Shown here: piece after piece, positions 52,991 to 62,602 of the stretch
Layout: every line of letters starts with the position of its first letter
Position numbering within the stretch: position 1 is the first letter of the stretch
Source of the DNA: Croceimicrobium hydrocarbonivorans
GTDB taxonomy: Bacteria; Bacteroidota; Bacteroidia; Flavobacteriales; Schleiferiaceae
Direction of reading: 5' to 3'
Assembly (NCBI RefSeq): GCF_014524565.1
Contig: NZ_CP060139.1
Span: 2,177,501-2,241,500 of the forward strand
DNA: 64,000 nt
Notes under the pieces: generated by a model
Seen by the model: the letters and a program-made list of their open reading frames with translations, nothing else
What the model was told of the DNA's origin: nothing
The model's database searches: none
Position numbers and translations under genes: made by a program

Positions 52991-53520
52991 TTTTTTATAG
53001 AGATGGACTTCCCGATAATGCGGGAGCTTTCATGTCCGGCTCTATCCACCAGCAAAAACTCAAATCGAATCGAATCGGTATTGTTTACCGGAAAATTCGC
53101 ATAGTCGAAAGGAGTCGTTATTTCGCCTTCCAGGGTTTTATTCTGTCCGGTAGGGGTGAGGTTAGGCAAGATGTTGTGGAAGGGCAGACAGCTGTCCTGA
53201 GGGGTAATTTCGCGGTATTCTCCATTCACTTGTTCATAGTAGTAAATAAAGAGGTCGTAGCGTTCCAAAAAGCGACTGTAATTAGCAAGATCGCAGGTGT
53301 CGGAGCTGTTCTCGTCTTCACGACCAATATCGCCATCGCCATCCGTAAAGTAAACGGTAAGATCAACCACCCGGCGATTGTCAGCCGTATCGCCCAAATA
53401 GCGAAAGTTTGCCTTACGCCAGCTCAGGCTGGGGACATCACCAAATTTTTGATTTTGTTCGCAGGCAATGATCAGAAATAAACTGAGGCTCGCGAGGATA
53501 AGTATCTTTGTGAAGCGCAT
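52987..53520 (-). CDS. Lipoprotein of unknown function
   Basis: 177 residues from ATG 53520 (another ATG two codons upstream at 53526 is equally possible). Lipobox LIIAC near residue 20. The mature part has acidic DGDGDIGRED and strand-like segments ending IRFEFLLVDRAGHESSRIIGKSISIKN, suggesting an Ig-like beta-sandwich. No family recognised. Its 5' end overlaps the divergent LuxE-like gene's promoter. Confidence 0.75.
   Translation of the reverse strand: MRFTKILILASLSLFLIIACEQNQKFGDVPSLSWRKANFRYLGDTADNRRVVDLTVYFTDGDGDIGREDENSSDTCDLANYSRFLERYDLFIYYYEQVNGEYREITPQDSCLPFHNILPNLTPTGQNKTLEGEITTPFDYANFPVNNTDSIRFEFLLVDRAGHESSRIIGKSISIKN
53503..53510 (+). promoter_or_regulatory. -7 element of the LuxE-like gene
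   Basis: TATCTTTG matches TAnnTTTG and ends 16 bp before the ATG at 53527. It lies inside the first codons of the divergent lipoprotein gene. Confidence 0.5.
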
Positions 53521-53526
53521 TAGCAT

Positions 53527-54546
53527 ATGTTTACAAACGTACAAGAAGCGAATAAAATTTCCGCTTACCAAGGTATAAAAGAGACGCTACGCTCGGGTGA
53601 AAAGTTGGAATTTGAAAAGGCTGCAATGGACTTATATCAAATTCAGTATGCTCATAATCCCGTTTATCAGCAATGGTGCAATTATGTGAAGGGGACGCCT
53701 GATCAGGTGAAAGCTCTCGAGGATATCCCATTTTTACCCATCGACTTTTTTAAGCAAGAACAGCTCAGCATTTTTAAAAGTGAAGCCCCACTGTATTTCC
53801 GTAGTTCGGGCACCGGAGGCTATGGCCAAAGTAAACATGCAGCCTATGATCCGGATTTTTATGACCTCCGTACCCAAAGAATTTTTGAGGCCAGTTATGG
53901 TGCCATCCAAGACCTTTGTGTTCTAGCCCTGCTGCCTGCCTATTTGGAGCGTGAGGGCTCTTCTCTGGTTCGAATGGCGCAGCATTTTATTAATCTGAGC
54001 AGCGATCCCGATAGCGGCTTTTATCTTCATGATCTAAAGGCTTTGGCGGAAAAGCTACGCTGCAAGCAAGCCGAGGGCAAGAAGGTTTTATTACTGGGTG
54101 TAAGCTTTGCCCTGTGGGATTTGGCTGAGCAATTTCCGCAGGATTTATCCGGGCAAATTATTATGGAAACCGGAGGCATGAAGGGGCGTCGCAAGGAATT
54201 GATACGATCGGATTTGCATCAGATTTTTAAGGAGGCCTTTCAAGTAGAAGCTATTCACTCGGAGTATGGAATGACAGAGCTATTCTCACAAGCTTATAGT
54301 CCTGGGGCTGGGCGCTTTTACCCACCGGATTCCATGCGAGTATACAGTCGAGAAATGGAAGATCCCTTTAGTCGTGCGGCCTACGGTAAAACCGGTGGAC
54401 TTAATATTATTGACCTGGCTAATTTAGATAGCTGTGCATTTATTGAAACCCAGGATTTGGGTCGTTGTTATGAAGATGCTAGCTTCGAAGTTTTAGGACG
54501 CTTTGATCGCGCTGAGGTACGTGGCTGCAATCTTATGATTGGCTAA
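53527..54546 (+). CDS. LuxE-like acyl-protein synthetase/acyltransferase
   Basis: 339 residues, ANL adenylating fold as in LuxE and phenylacetate-CoA ligase. RSSGTGGYGQSKHAAYDPDFY is the AMP-binding phosphate loop with the following strand, and HSEYGMTELFSQAY is the A5-like motif. Members activate a fatty acid as acyl-AMP and transfer it to a protein Cys. No lux genes are nearby; in many Bacteroidota this orphan occurs with unknown purpose. Confidence 0.85.
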   Translation: MFTNVQEANKISAYQGIKETLRSGEKLEFEKAAMDLYQIQYAHNPVYQQWCNYVKGTPDQVKALEDIPFLPIDFFKQEQLSIFKSEAPLYFRSSGTGGYGQSKHAAYDPDFYDLRTQRIFEASYGAIQDLCVLALLPAYLEREGSSLVRMAQHFINLSSDPDSGFYLHDLKALAEKLRCKQAEGKKVLLLGVSFALWDLAEQFPQDLSGQIIMETGGMKGRRKELIRSDLHQIFKEAFQVEAIHSEYGMTELFSQAYSPGAGRFYPPDSMRVYSREMEDPFSRAAYGKTGGLNIIDLANLDSCAFIETQDLGRCYEDASFEVLGRFDRAEVRGCNLMIG

Positions 54547-54592
54547 CCAACTAAAAAACTGCTTTTAACGTTTTATGAGCGAATTGATTGAT

Positions 54593-55342
54593 ATGAAAAG
54601 AACCATTCTCCTTCTTAGTTTCTTGGCCTTGTTTACAGGCTATTCATTAGATGCTCAAATTTTGGAAGAAAAGGCCCAGTTCTCCGAAAAGGCCCGTGGT
54701 TCTGCCATTTTTGAACTGAATTCCGGTGAACATATCTACACTTATGAGCCAGAAGATGGTTGGTATAAGGCACGCAAAAAAGTGTTTTTGAAACCAGCGG
54801 ATGTAGCAGATAATCGTCTTTCGGCCGGAGCTGCCTTTTATAATGAGGAAGGGGCGAAAATTGGTCAGGCTTTGGAGTCTTTGCGTTTATATGACATCGA
54901 TACCCTGAAAGGATTTCGCAGTGATACTCGTCTTTGCGCGGTAGTACAGGGCTATATTTTCGAAACTAAGATTGAAGATGGAAGTGTTCCTGAGGAAGCG
55001 ATATCCAAAATCTTAGCCTTGAAGAACCGCAGTGAGCAACAAGAACTATTTGCGGAACTTTGGGAGGCCAATGATGCGGAATCACGCGAGTTTGAAGGCT
55101 TTGAAGCCCAAGTAATTTATGAAACCGATAAGGTAAGCTCCGAGCAAAAAGACTTCCGCTTGATTGTAGTTTTCCGTGGTTCCAGCCCCTACACCATTAT
55201 CACCAATGGACATACTATAGAAGTAGAGAAGATCAAAGAATTCGTCGAAGACGGTAACTTTAAAACCTACTACTTCTACAAAGTAAGTGAGTCCCAAAAA
55301 GAGGTGATGGAAGATATCATCTATACCTTCCTGGCGCTTTAA
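54593..55342 (+). CDS. Secreted protein of unknown function
   Basis: 249 residues from ATG 54593 ([22 protein letters not shown]), a clean signal peptide; the frame starting at 54575 adds six residues. The rest is charged and beta-rich with no recognised family. It is 46 bp downstream of the LuxE-like gene, so co-transcription is possible. Ends with a 4-bp overlap with tyrS on the other strand. Confidence 0.75.
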   Translation: MKRTILLLSFLALFTGYSLDAQILEEKAQFSEKARGSAIFELNSGEHIYTYEPEDGWYKARKKVFLKPADVADNRLSAGAAFYNEEGAKIGQALESLRLYDIDTLKGFRSDTRLCAVVQGYIFETKIEDGSVPEEAISKILALKNRSEQQELFAELWEANDAESREFEGFEAQVIYETDKVSSEQKDFRLIVVFRGSSPYTIITNGHTIEVEKIKEFVEDGNFKTYYFYKVSESQKEVMEDIIYTFLAL

Positions 55343-56628
55343 ACTACGCGTATAAGAAAGTAGTTTCTCCTACCTTTCTGAGCTAGGATAAATTTGCCGC
55401 CAATCAGATCCGCTTCACCGATCTTTTTGTCCATCCCTACCTTGCTCTTATTGATACTTACACCATTGGCTTGCACCATTTTGCGGGCCTCACCTTTAGA
55501 AGGGAAAATACTGGTTTCCTCAGCTAGGAAGTTTACAATTTCGGGTTCAGTAGCTAGCTGAGCTGCACTGATTTCGAATTGGGGAACTCCGCTGAAAACA
55601 TCCAATAAGGTTTCCTCATCCAAACCGCGTAAATCGTCCTCGGTACTCTTACCAAAAAGGATTTGGGAAGCTTTAATGGCATTTTCCAAGGCATCTTTTC
55701 CATGCACCATGGTGGTAACCTCTTCCGCCAGGCGATTTTGCAATTGGCGGAGATGTGCTTCGGCTTGATGTGCTTCAACCAGGCTATCAATTTCCTCCTT
55801 GCTTAGCATGGTGAAAATCTTGATATAGCGCTCGGCATCAGCATCCGAAGTATTGAGCCAAAATTGGTAAAACTTGTAAGGGCTAGTGTGTTTGGCGCTT
55901 AACCAAACATTGCCTTCTTCGGTTTTCCCGAATTTCCCACCGTCTGCCTTGGTTATCAATGGGCAGGTTAAGGCAAAGGCCTCACCACTTTCTTTACGAC
56001 GAATGAGCTCCGTTCCGGTGGTGATGTTTCCCCACTGATCTGATCCGCCCATTTGCAATTTGCAATTGAACTCACGGTAAAGATGCAGGAAGTCGTAACC
56101 CTGAACCAATTGGTAGGTAAATTCGGTAAAGGACATGCCTTCACCTTCGCCACTCAAGCGTTTCTTAACCGAATCCTTGGCCATCATGTAGTTCACTGTA
56201 ATGTGCTTACCCACATCGCGAATGAAATCCAGAAAGCTGAATTCCTTCATCCAATCGTAGTTATTCACCAATTGAGCGGCATTGGGGGCATCACTATCGA
56301 AATCGAGGAAGAGTGCTAATTGAGCCTTGATGGCATCTTGGTTATGGCGAAGAGCGGCTTCGTCGAGCAGATTACGTTCCTTGCTTTTGCCAGAAGGATC
56401 ACCAATCATACCGGTGGCTCCACCAACCAAGGCAAGTGGACGGTGACCAGCATTCTGGAAATGACGCAGCATCATAATGCTTACCAGGTGGCCAATATGC
56501 AGGGAATCAGCGGTAGGGTCAATACCTACATAAGCCGAGGTCATTTCCTTTGCTAATTGATCTTCAGTACCGGGCATAGCATCATGCAACATCCCGCGCC
56601 AGCGTAACTCTTCAACGAAATTGCTCAT
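55339..56628 (-). CDS. tyrS: Tyrosyl-tRNA synthetase
   Basis: 429 residues. HIGH motif at 44-47 (SLHIGHL), KMSKS equivalent KFGKT at 232-236, tyrosine-binding [12 protein letters not shown] and [10 protein letters not shown], and a C-terminal S4 RNA-binding domain ([18 protein letters not shown]). It charges tRNA-Tyr. A -7 element lies upstream at 56648-56655. Confidence 0.97.
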   Translation of the reverse strand: MSNFVEELRWRGMLHDAMPGTEDQLAKEMTSAYVGIDPTADSLHIGHLVSIMMLRHFQNAGHRPLALVGGATGMIGDPSGKSKERNLLDEAALRHNQDAIKAQLALFLDFDSDAPNAAQLVNNYDWMKEFSFLDFIRDVGKHITVNYMMAKDSVKKRLSGEGEGMSFTEFTYQLVQGYDFLHLYREFNCKLQMGGSDQWGNITTGTELIRRKESGEAFALTCPLITKADGGKFGKTEEGNVWLSAKHTSPYKFYQFWLNTSDADAERYIKIFTMLSKEEIDSLVEAHQAEAHLRQLQNRLAEEVTTMVHGKDALENAIKASQILFGKSTEDDLRGLDEETLLDVFSGVPQFEISAAQLATEPEIVNFLAEETSIFPSKGEARKMVQANGVSINKSKVGMDKKIGEADLIGGKFILAQKGRRNYFLIRVV

Positions 56629-56647
56629 CCAAAAAATATTTACCGCG

Positions 56648-56655
56648 CAAAATTA
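56648..56655 (-). promoter_or_regulatory. -7 element of tyrS
   Basis: CAAAATTA on the plus strand reads TAATTTTG on the minus strand, 20 bp upstream of the tyrS ATG; it fits TAnnTTTG. On the plus strand TAACTTCG at 56696-56703 could drive the divergent epimerase. Confidence 0.5.
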
Positions 56656-56713
56656 TAGCATTGCCCTTAGAGGGCGGGCATTAAAGCGGGATAATTAACT
56701 TCGCAAAAAAAAG

Positions 56714-57727
56714 ATGTTGCATACCGTAAGTGGCGCTACCGGATTAGTGGGTTCACATCTAGTGCACCGACTGCTCAAAGAAGGCAAGCAGGTGAGAGCC
56801 CTACATAGGGCTTCTTCAGATCGTAGCTTAGTGGAGCGCATCTTTGCCTATTATGGCGATAATCTTTCTGATTATCAGGCCAATTTAGAGTGGAAGGAAG
56901 CGGACCTTTTAGACATCATTGATGTAGATCAGGCCCTGGCAGGTAGTGCAGTATTTTACCACACGGCAGCAGTGGTATCCTTTGATCCACGGGACCAAAA
57001 GGCCCTAATAGAAGGAAACCGAAAAATCACCGCCCATGTGGTGAATGCCGCCTTGCAACATCAAGTTCCACGGTTTGTCCATGTAAGTAGTGTAGCGGCT
57101 TTGGGCCGGAAGCCCGATCAACATGAATTTGATGAAGAGAGCTATTGGGTAGAGAGTGATGAGAATTCTAACTATGCCAAGGGAAAGTATGCCGCCGAAA
57201 TGGAGGTGTGGCGTGGTATTGAGGAGGGCTTGTCTGCCGCCATGGTAAATCCCTGCATCATATTGGGTCCCGGTACCTGGAATGATGGTTCTGCCGCAAT
57301 TTTCAGGAATATCGCTGAGGGTTTTAAGTTTTATACCCAGGGTGTCAATGCTTATGTTGATGTTCGAGATGTGGTAGAAGCCCTTTGCATTTTAGCGGGC
57401 GGAGAGCAAAAGGAGCGCTATATCATTGCGGCAGAAAACCGAAGCTATCAATCCTTATTTAGCGAAATAGCGAAAGCTTTAAAAGTGGCTCCTCCCAGTC
57501 TTGAAGTAAAGCCCTGGCTGGCAGGAATTGCTTGGCGTTGGGAAGCCTTGAAAAGCAAAATAACCGGCTCTAAACCCCTAGTGACCAAGGAAACCGCTCG
57601 AACCGCACAAGGGAAATACTATTATAAGAATGATAAGGCCTGCCGTGATTTAGGCATGGAATTTCGAGATATAAATACCAGTATAGCCTTTATTGCAGAA
57701 TGCTATCGAAAAGATTTCCCGGCTTAG
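56714..57727 (+). CDS. NAD-dependent epimerase/dehydratase (extended SDR)
   Basis: 337 residues. N-terminal GATGLVG for NAD(P), the SSVAALG strand with catalytic Ser, YAKGKYAAE with catalytic Tyr-Lys, and NPCIILGPG typical of dihydroflavonol reductase/3-beta-HSD-like SDRs. The substrate is unknown; no sugar cluster is present, so a lipid or small ketone is possible. Its last 4 bp overlap the DUF4296 gene. Confidence 0.85.
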   Translation: MLHTVSGATGLVGSHLVHRLLKEGKQVRALHRASSDRSLVERIFAYYGDNLSDYQANLEWKEADLLDIIDVDQALAGSAVFYHTAAVVSFDPRDQKALIEGNRKITAHVVNAALQHQVPRFVHVSSVAALGRKPDQHEFDEESYWVESDENSNYAKGKYAAEMEVWRGIEEGLSAAMVNPCIILGPGTWNDGSAAIFRNIAEGFKFYTQGVNAYVDVRDVVEALCILAGGEQKERYIIAAENRSYQSLFSEIAKALKVAPPSLEVKPWLAGIAWRWEALKSKITGSKPLVTKETARTAQGKYYYKNDKACRDLGMEFRDINTSIAFIAECYRKDFPA

Positions 57728-58119
57728 GATTCTTCCTCTTCTTCAATCTCTTCATCTGCACCATTCGCCTGAACTTCGGAGCTTAATTTGGTGAGGTTTG
57801 TTAAAACCTCTTCATACATCAAGTCCATGCGCTCAGCATTGCGGCTGTAAAAACGAAAGGAGCTATCGTAAACCTCAGGGCTAATCTGATACTTATGCCA
57901 AAGCACTTCATAATGATCTTTGGCGCTAAGACTATCACCTAAAACTTTGGTGCCAATACGAGCGCCTTCTATGATATGTACATCGGTGAGAATTTTCACC
58001 ATTTTATCCTCCGGGATGACCCAATCAGGAATTGCTTCCGATTTGGGAGGGGCATCGGGTCCACAGGCTTGTAAAAAGCTCAAGCCAATCAGGATGAGGA
58101 TAATGCGTTTAACGATCAA
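57724..58119 (-). CDS. DUF4296 lipoprotein
   Basis: 131 residues from TTG 58119 (signal LIVKRIILILIGLSFLQAC, lipobox LQAC); an ATG at 58182 would extend 21 residues back into pyrC without a signal. The DUF4296 core reads DKMVKILTDVHIIEGARIG...HYEVLWHKYQISPEVYDSSFRFYSRN. The family is of unknown function and in Bacteroidota lies beside pyrC and polyprenol mannosyltransferase genes, as here. The C-terminus is strongly acidic. Confidence 0.8.
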   Translation of the reverse strand: MIVKRIILILIGLSFLQACGPDAPPKSEAIPDWVIPEDKMVKILTDVHIIEGARIGTKVLGDSLSAKDHYEVLWHKYQISPEVYDSSFRFYSRNAERMDLMYEEVLTNLTKLSSEVQANGADEEIEEEEES

Positions 58120-59449
58120 ATTCGAGGCGTTGTGCAGCTTTGGTTTCAAGTACCTTGCCATTTTCATAGACCAGGGCACCATTCACGAAAGTGTGGGAAA
58201 CCCGTGCTCTAAACGTGGTGCCTTCAAATGGAGACCAGCCACATTTATAGAGGATGTTCTCTTTGGCCACGCGCCAGGGTCGGCTAGGATCCACAATGGT
58301 AATGTCGGCCCAATAGCCTTCACGTAAGAAGCCTCTCTCCTTGATATTAAAGATCTTGGCAGGATTGTGACAAGCCTTTTCTACCAATAACTCGATGGGT
58401 AGTTTTTCATCCCTTACAAATTCCATCATCGCCGGAAGGAAGTGCTGAACCAAAGGACCACCGCTGGGAGCAGAGGTATAGGGGTTATTCTTTTCCTCAA
58501 GGGTATGTGGAGCGTGATCGGTGGCTAAAACATCAATACGGCCATCGATAACCGCTTCTAAAATCGCATCGCGATCGGAAGCTTCTTTTACCGCTGGATT
58601 CCATTTTATATGACTGCCTTTTTGCTTGTAGTCTTCACGGCTAAACCATAGGTGATGCACGCAAGCTTCGGCGGTAATCAATTTATCTTCGAGGGGAACA
58701 TCCTTTTCGAATAAATCACATTCGTCTGCAGTGCTAATGTGAAATACATGCAAACGGGTATTATGCTTTTTAGCCAGTTCTACGGCCATGCTGGAAGAGA
58801 GTAAGCAAGCCTCACGACTGCGGATATCCGGATGCATTTCCATTGGGATATCGTCGCCATATTCTTCCATGGCTTTGGCCAAATTGGTGCGGATGGTTTC
58901 TTCGTCTTCGCAGTGGGTAATTACCGGAACTGGCGATTCAGAAAAGATCAACTCCAGGGCCTTGCGATCGTCTACCAGCATATTGCCGGTACTGCTGCCC
59001 ATAAATACTTTTACACCGGGTACTTTGGTGGGATCCAGTTTGCGGATCTCATCAATATTATCGTTGGCACCGCCAAGGTTAAAACCATAGTTGGCCCAGG
59101 ACTTTTCAGCTGCCAGAGCGTATTTCTCCTCCAACTTCTCGATAGTCGTAGCCGCAGGTTTGGTATTGGGTTGCTCAATATAGGAAGTGATTCCTCCCGC
59201 CACAGCAGCACGGGATTCACTGTAAATGTCACCTTTGTGAGTTAAGCCTGGCTCGCGAAAATGTACCTGATCATCAATAATTCCGGGCAATACGAAAGAT
59301 CCGGCTGCGTCGATAATGGTGGTGTCGCTGTCGCGCTGACTTAGGTTCTTATCAATCTTCACGATACGCCCCTCAGCAATGTAGAGGTCGCGTTCCTGAA
59401 CTTCGCCTTCGTTTACGAGGCGTGCATTTTTAATCAGAAATTTTTTCAT
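58109..59449 (-). CDS. pyrC: Dihydroorotase
   Basis: 446 residues, class I amidohydrolase. Metal-site region DDQVHFREPG (Gln61 where many homologues have the first His of HxH, His63 retained), a GSSTGNM segment around the carbamylated-Lys strand, HCEDEE, HVFHIST and ATDHAPH. It closes carbamoyl-aspartate to dihydroorotate in pyrimidine synthesis. Ten bp downstream of the mannosyltransferase gene, one operon with DUF4296. Confidence 0.93.
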   Translation of the reverse strand: MKKFLIKNARLVNEGEVQERDLYIAEGRIVKIDKNLSQRDSDTTIIDAAGSFVLPGIIDDQVHFREPGLTHKGDIYSESRAAVAGGITSYIEQPNTKPAATTIEKLEEKYALAAEKSWANYGFNLGGANDNIDEIRKLDPTKVPGVKVFMGSSTGNMLVDDRKALELIFSESPVPVITHCEDEETIRTNLAKAMEEYGDDIPMEMHPDIRSREACLLSSSMAVELAKKHNTRLHVFHISTADECDLFEKDVPLEDKLITAEACVHHLWFSREDYKQKGSHIKWNPAVKEASDRDAILEAVIDGRIDVLATDHAPHTLEEKNNPYTSAPSGGPLVQHFLPAMMEFVRDEKLPIELLVEKACHNPAKIFNIKERGFLREGYWADITIVDPSRPWRVAKENILYKCGWSPFEGTTFRARVSHTFVNGALVYENGKVLETKAAQRLEFDR

Positions 59450-59459
59450 TGAAAAAATG

Positions 59460-60188
59460 CTATTGATGGCGTCTGAGTAGACTACGGAGTTTAAGTTTCA
59501 AGACCCCAAAGATAGCTTCGTTGATGATGCCTGTGCTCATCTTGGAGTTACCTAAGGTTCGGTCGGTAAAAATCACCGGAACTTCCTTGATTTTGAAGCC
59601 CAGCTTATAAGTGATGAATTTCATTTCAATCTGGAAGGCATAGCCCACAAATCGAATTTTAGCGAAATTGATTTTTTCGAGTACTTCCCGGCGGTAGCAA
59701 ACAAAACCGGCAGTAGTGTCTTCAACGGGAATCCCTAAAATGATGCGTACATATCGAGATGCGAAGTAGCTAAGTAAAACTCGGCTCATAGGCCAGTTTA
59801 CCACATTTACGCCTCTTACATAGCGAGAGCCTACCGACATATGATAGCCTTCTTCTTTGCAAGCTGCATAGAGTTTTTCGAGATCGTGAGGATCATGCGA
59901 AAAATCGGCATCCATCTCAAATACAAATTGATAAGGATGCTCCAGAGCCCATTTAAAACCAGCGATATAAGCAGTGCCTAAACCTTGTTTTCCCGCCCTT
60001 GGAAGGAGGAAAAGCTTATGCTCATATTCGCCTTGAAGGTGCTTAACAATTTCTTGAGTTCCATCCGGGCTATTATCATCTACAATCAAGACGTGGAAAT
60101 CAGTGCGCAGACTGAATACCGTGCGGATAATTCGCTCGATGTTTTCCTTCTCGTTATAGGTTGGTATAATGACTAATGCCTCTGACAA
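59460..60188 (-). CDS. Polyprenol monophosphomannose synthase-like glycosyltransferase
   Basis: 242 residues, GT2 family. ALVIIPTYNEKENI, DDNSPDGT, EMDADFSHDP (metal-binding DxD) and a TAGFVCYRR acceptor-loop match dolichol-/polyprenol-phosphate mannose synthases of the soluble type. It transfers mannose to a lipid carrier, which GT117/DUF2723 or other membrane transferases could use. Starts the operon with pyrC and DUF4296. Confidence 0.9.
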   Translation of the reverse strand: MSEALVIIPTYNEKENIERIIRTVFSLRTDFHVLIVDDNSPDGTQEIVKHLQGEYEHKLFLLPRAGKQGLGTAYIAGFKWALEHPYQFVFEMDADFSHDPHDLEKLYAACKEEGYHMSVGSRYVRGVNVVNWPMSRVLLSYFASRYVRIILGIPVEDTTAGFVCYRREVLEKINFAKIRFVGYAFQIEMKFITYKLGFKIKEVPVIFTDRTLGNSKMSTGIINEAIFGVLKLKLRSLLRRHQ

Positions 60189-60208
60189 GCCGAATGATTT
60201 AAGGAGGG

Positions 60209-60216
60209 CAAAAATA
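60209..60216 (-). promoter_or_regulatory. -7 element of the mannosyltransferase-pyrC operon
   Basis: CAAAAATA on the plus strand reads TATTTTTG on the minus strand, 21 bp upstream of the start at 60188. A GTTG 16 bp further upstream is a weak -33 candidate. Confidence 0.5.
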
Positions 60217-60236
60217 AGTATTAATGTTCTATCAAC

Positions 60237-60357
60237 TGAGCCTTTAACGCATTATTAGGGGCCTTAGTCTTTGTGAAAGAAAAAGCACTCAGGCTCAAAG
60301 ACTGCTGTAAGAGCGATGGCAAGGAATGTGCCCTAATACTAAGGGAATAGGCATCGC
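60237..60357. ncRNA. Candidate structured RNA or inverted-repeat element in intergenic region
   Basis: Five perfect complementary pairs of 6-8 bp crowd into 121 bp: TGAGCCT/AGGCTCA (60237/60291), TATTAGGG/CCCTAATA (60253/60331), CCTTAGT/ACTAAGG (60262/60338), AGTCTTTG/CAAAGACT (60266/60296) and GCGATG/CATCGC (60313/60352). Some are mutually exclusive and the last crosses the second, giving a pseudoknot-like layout. No open reading frame covers it. The transcribed strand and expression are unknown. Confidence 0.35.
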
Positions 60358-60377
60358 AAGCTTATTTGGATTGATTA

Positions 60378-61406
60378 TCAATTATTCTGTAAAAGGAAGC
60401 TACGCGCATGTTGCCGGTACTTTTCAGCTTGACTAATTAATAGTGCATGCCCCGCATCATTAATAATCTCCAATCGTGAATTTTTAAAGAGCTCTAAATA
60501 TTCATTGGTATAGCCCCATGCCTGATTATCACATTGCCCTCGGAGAATAAGGACCGGTAATTCTAATTCGCGAAGCAGCTGTCGTTGGTCTTCCACCGTA
60601 TCGAAACTTTGAATCGTCATCAGGTGGCTATAGTAGCCGCTACCTCCTGGAAAGCTTTCTGCTTCGGAACCTTTACAAAATGTGGCTTTACTGAGTTCTT
60701 GATTGAGATAGGTGAAAAAAGCATCGACCTCCTCATCTGAAGCCAGTTTCGATTGAAAGCGATGCGCGTATTTTAAAATGAGGCGAGCGCGCCAATTGTA
60801 GCATTTGTTGATGGCTTGCCGATTGCTAAACTCGGGTGGGATTAATTGGAGGCTATCCGGAGGAATTTGTTCTGCCAATTCATGACGAATAGGAAGAATG
60901 GGGCCGGGGCCATCCAGAATCATGCTTTCCACTCGCTCTGGATAATCTTGTAAAAAGTTAATCGCTAATAAACAGCCCCAGGAATGAGCGGCCAGGATTA
61001 CTTTTTCGGCTCCTATCTCATCAATAATAGCGTGGAGGTCCGCCTGATGTCTTTGTACACTGTACTCACTAATGTCCTCTAATCGGGCTGAATGCCCCGA
61101 ACCAATTTGATCGTAGAAATAAAGCGTATGCCCTAGCTCAGTCAAGGGTTTTAGTGCGGTAATAGCTTCATCTTTAATTAAGCCTCCCGGGCCACCATGT
61201 AAATAAATGATAGGTGAATTTTGGATTTCACCACTGGCAGGAATTGTGTAATAAGCAATACGGGAACCGGTTTTAAGCTGCCAGAATTGTGTGCCAGTTC
61301 GCTCTTGGATGGCTGCTACATCATAGCTGCGGGGCCAGAGAAAAACGGCCATGATAAGCAGGAACGAGACCAGACCCAGGCTAAGGGTAATTCGTTTTAA
61401 TCGCAT
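60378..61406 (-). CDS. Membrane-anchored alpha/beta hydrolase (proline iminopeptidase-like)
   Basis: 342 residues from ATG 61406; a TTG two codons upstream overlaps the preceding stop. One N-terminal membrane helix (about 7-24), then an alpha/beta hydrolase domain with oxyanion HGGPGG (70-75), nucleophile Ser142 in HSWGC, a likely acid in RGQCDNQAW and catalytic His in NDAGHALL. HGGPGG and the cap region resemble prolyl aminopeptidases (S33). Anchoring at the membrane suggests a periplasmic peptidase or esterase. Two bp after the gene upstream, so one operon. Confidence 0.85.
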   Translation of the reverse strand: MRLKRITLSLGLVSFLLIMAVFLWPRSYDVAAIQERTGTQFWQLKTGSRIAYYTIPASGEIQNSPIIYLHGGPGGLIKDEAITALKPLTELGHTLYFYDQIGSGHSARLEDISEYSVQRHQADLHAIIDEIGAEKVILAAHSWGCLLAINFLQDYPERVESMILDGPGPILPIRHELAEQIPPDSLQLIPPEFSNRQAINKCYNWRARLILKYAHRFQSKLASDEEVDAFFTYLNQELSKATFCKGSEAESFPGGSGYYSHLMTIQSFDTVEDQRQLLRELELPVLILRGQCDNQAWGYTNEYLELFKNSRLEIINDAGHALLISQAEKYRQHARSFLLQNN

Positions 61407-61408
61407 TT

Positions 61409-62320
61409 TCAATAATAGCTGTAACTAAAAACGTAGCGATAAACTATCTCCGTGCCATCGAAAGTAAGGAGCTCGGATTTTTCCAGTTCATGGACAATTT
61501 CTTCCTCTCTAAACATATCCTGATGGTAATGTTTTAAACCCTTGAATATCTTGAAGCGTTCGAAGAAATTTTCACTTCGGAAGGGATCCCAAATCAAACC
61601 ATTAAGCTCATTAATTACCATGCCGGTGCTGTCCACATCATAGGTCTCAATCTTGGCTTCCTCCGCTTCACCCTTTACATATTCGGAATAGATAAAACGC
61701 TGAGGCTTGCCTTGATCAGATATCCACTGATACGTACGTTGGGATTGAATTTCATCATTTTGATACCAGGTTTCACTGCGTAGATCCAGAAGCGTATCGT
61801 AGAGGTAGATCATTTTAGATTTATACTTGCCATAGCCACGGTACATAATGCTTTTGTACACGATGGAGTCCGGGCGGCTATAAAGTTCCGAGTTCAGAAT
61901 ACCTCGATCCCAGGAAGGGATATACCAATTGCCATCTTCCGTTTTAACTACCTCAGTCTTACTGATGATTTCCCCACTCATCCCAGTGCTTGAAACCTCT
62001 ATTATTCTGCCCAGCGAATCATAAAGCAGCACCTCTTTTTTATAGTAAGAGCCATCTTCTTTGGGACCATGATATACGGAGTCGATTAATCCACGATCAT
62101 TAAAAAAGTAAGTGATTAAAATGGCTTCCGAGCGTTGAAAGTCGGGATCTAAGGCCTCGGGCTTGCCCATTTTTTCCTGCCGCAAGGCAATCTTTTGCAC
62201 CGAAATGGATTTGACTTTCGCGGCTGCCAATACCTGAGGCTGGGGAAGGAAATATTGGGCTTGAATGGCGTTAAAGGCCAGGAGGTAGAGCAAACAAAAT
62301 AGGAAACGAAGCCGTGACAT
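61409..62320 (-). CDS. Secreted protein with YD-like segments, unknown function
   Basis: 303 residues from ATG 62320 (MSRLRFLFCLLYLLAFNAIQAQ), a clear signal peptide; the ORF extends further upstream without a signal. The body has repeated short strand pairs with Y-D-S-L/T-G patterns (LLYDSLGRIIEVSS, YLYDTLLDLRSETWYQND, ETYDVDSTGMVINE), loosely like YD/RHS or toxin-antitoxin MORN-type wrapping repeats. No family confirmed. First gene of a two-gene operon with the hydrolase. Confidence 0.75.
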   Translation of the reverse strand: MSRLRFLFCLLYLLAFNAIQAQYFLPQPQVLAAAKVKSISVQKIALRQEKMGKPEALDPDFQRSEAILITYFFNDRGLIDSVYHGPKEDGSYYKKEVLLYDSLGRIIEVSSTGMSGEIISKTEVVKTEDGNWYIPSWDRGILNSELYSRPDSIVYKSIMYRGYGKYKSKMIYLYDTLLDLRSETWYQNDEIQSQRTYQWISDQGKPQRFIYSEYVKGEAEEAKIETYDVDSTGMVINELNGLIWDPFRSENFFERFKIFKGLKHYHQDMFREEEIVHELEKSELLTFDGTEIVYRYVFSYSYY

Positions 62321-62602
62321 AAACTCATTGCATAAGTTTTTCAATATAGCGATAAAGACGCTCATGTTAGACCGGTTGAGTACATAGGAGTAATTATTAA
62401 AATCTAGAAATTTTAAATAAGGATTTAGTAACTGTTTGAGAGGAGTTGTTTGAAGATGAGGTTTTTAGTAGCTTTTCTATTTTGTTAATTTTCAAAGTTT
62501 CTGATTTTTTGAGGACGACTATTATTCTTCTTATTGTCTTCACGGGCTTTTTACTTAGAGCTTGAAACGGTGACATTAGATTAAATCAATAATGTTACTT
62601 CA
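62321..62602. other. AT-rich divergent intergenic region
   Basis: 282 bp with no gene. It is clearly A/T-richer than the preceding kilobases. No exact TAnnTTTG element at a normal distance was found for either flanking gene. Confidence 0.6.

Noticed and set aside
58109-59449. Gln in place of the first His in the pyrC metal motif as a sign of an inactive enzyme
   Set aside because: To my knowledge the DDQVHFREPG form is usual in Bacteroidota dihydroorotases, and other metal-site motifs are intact.
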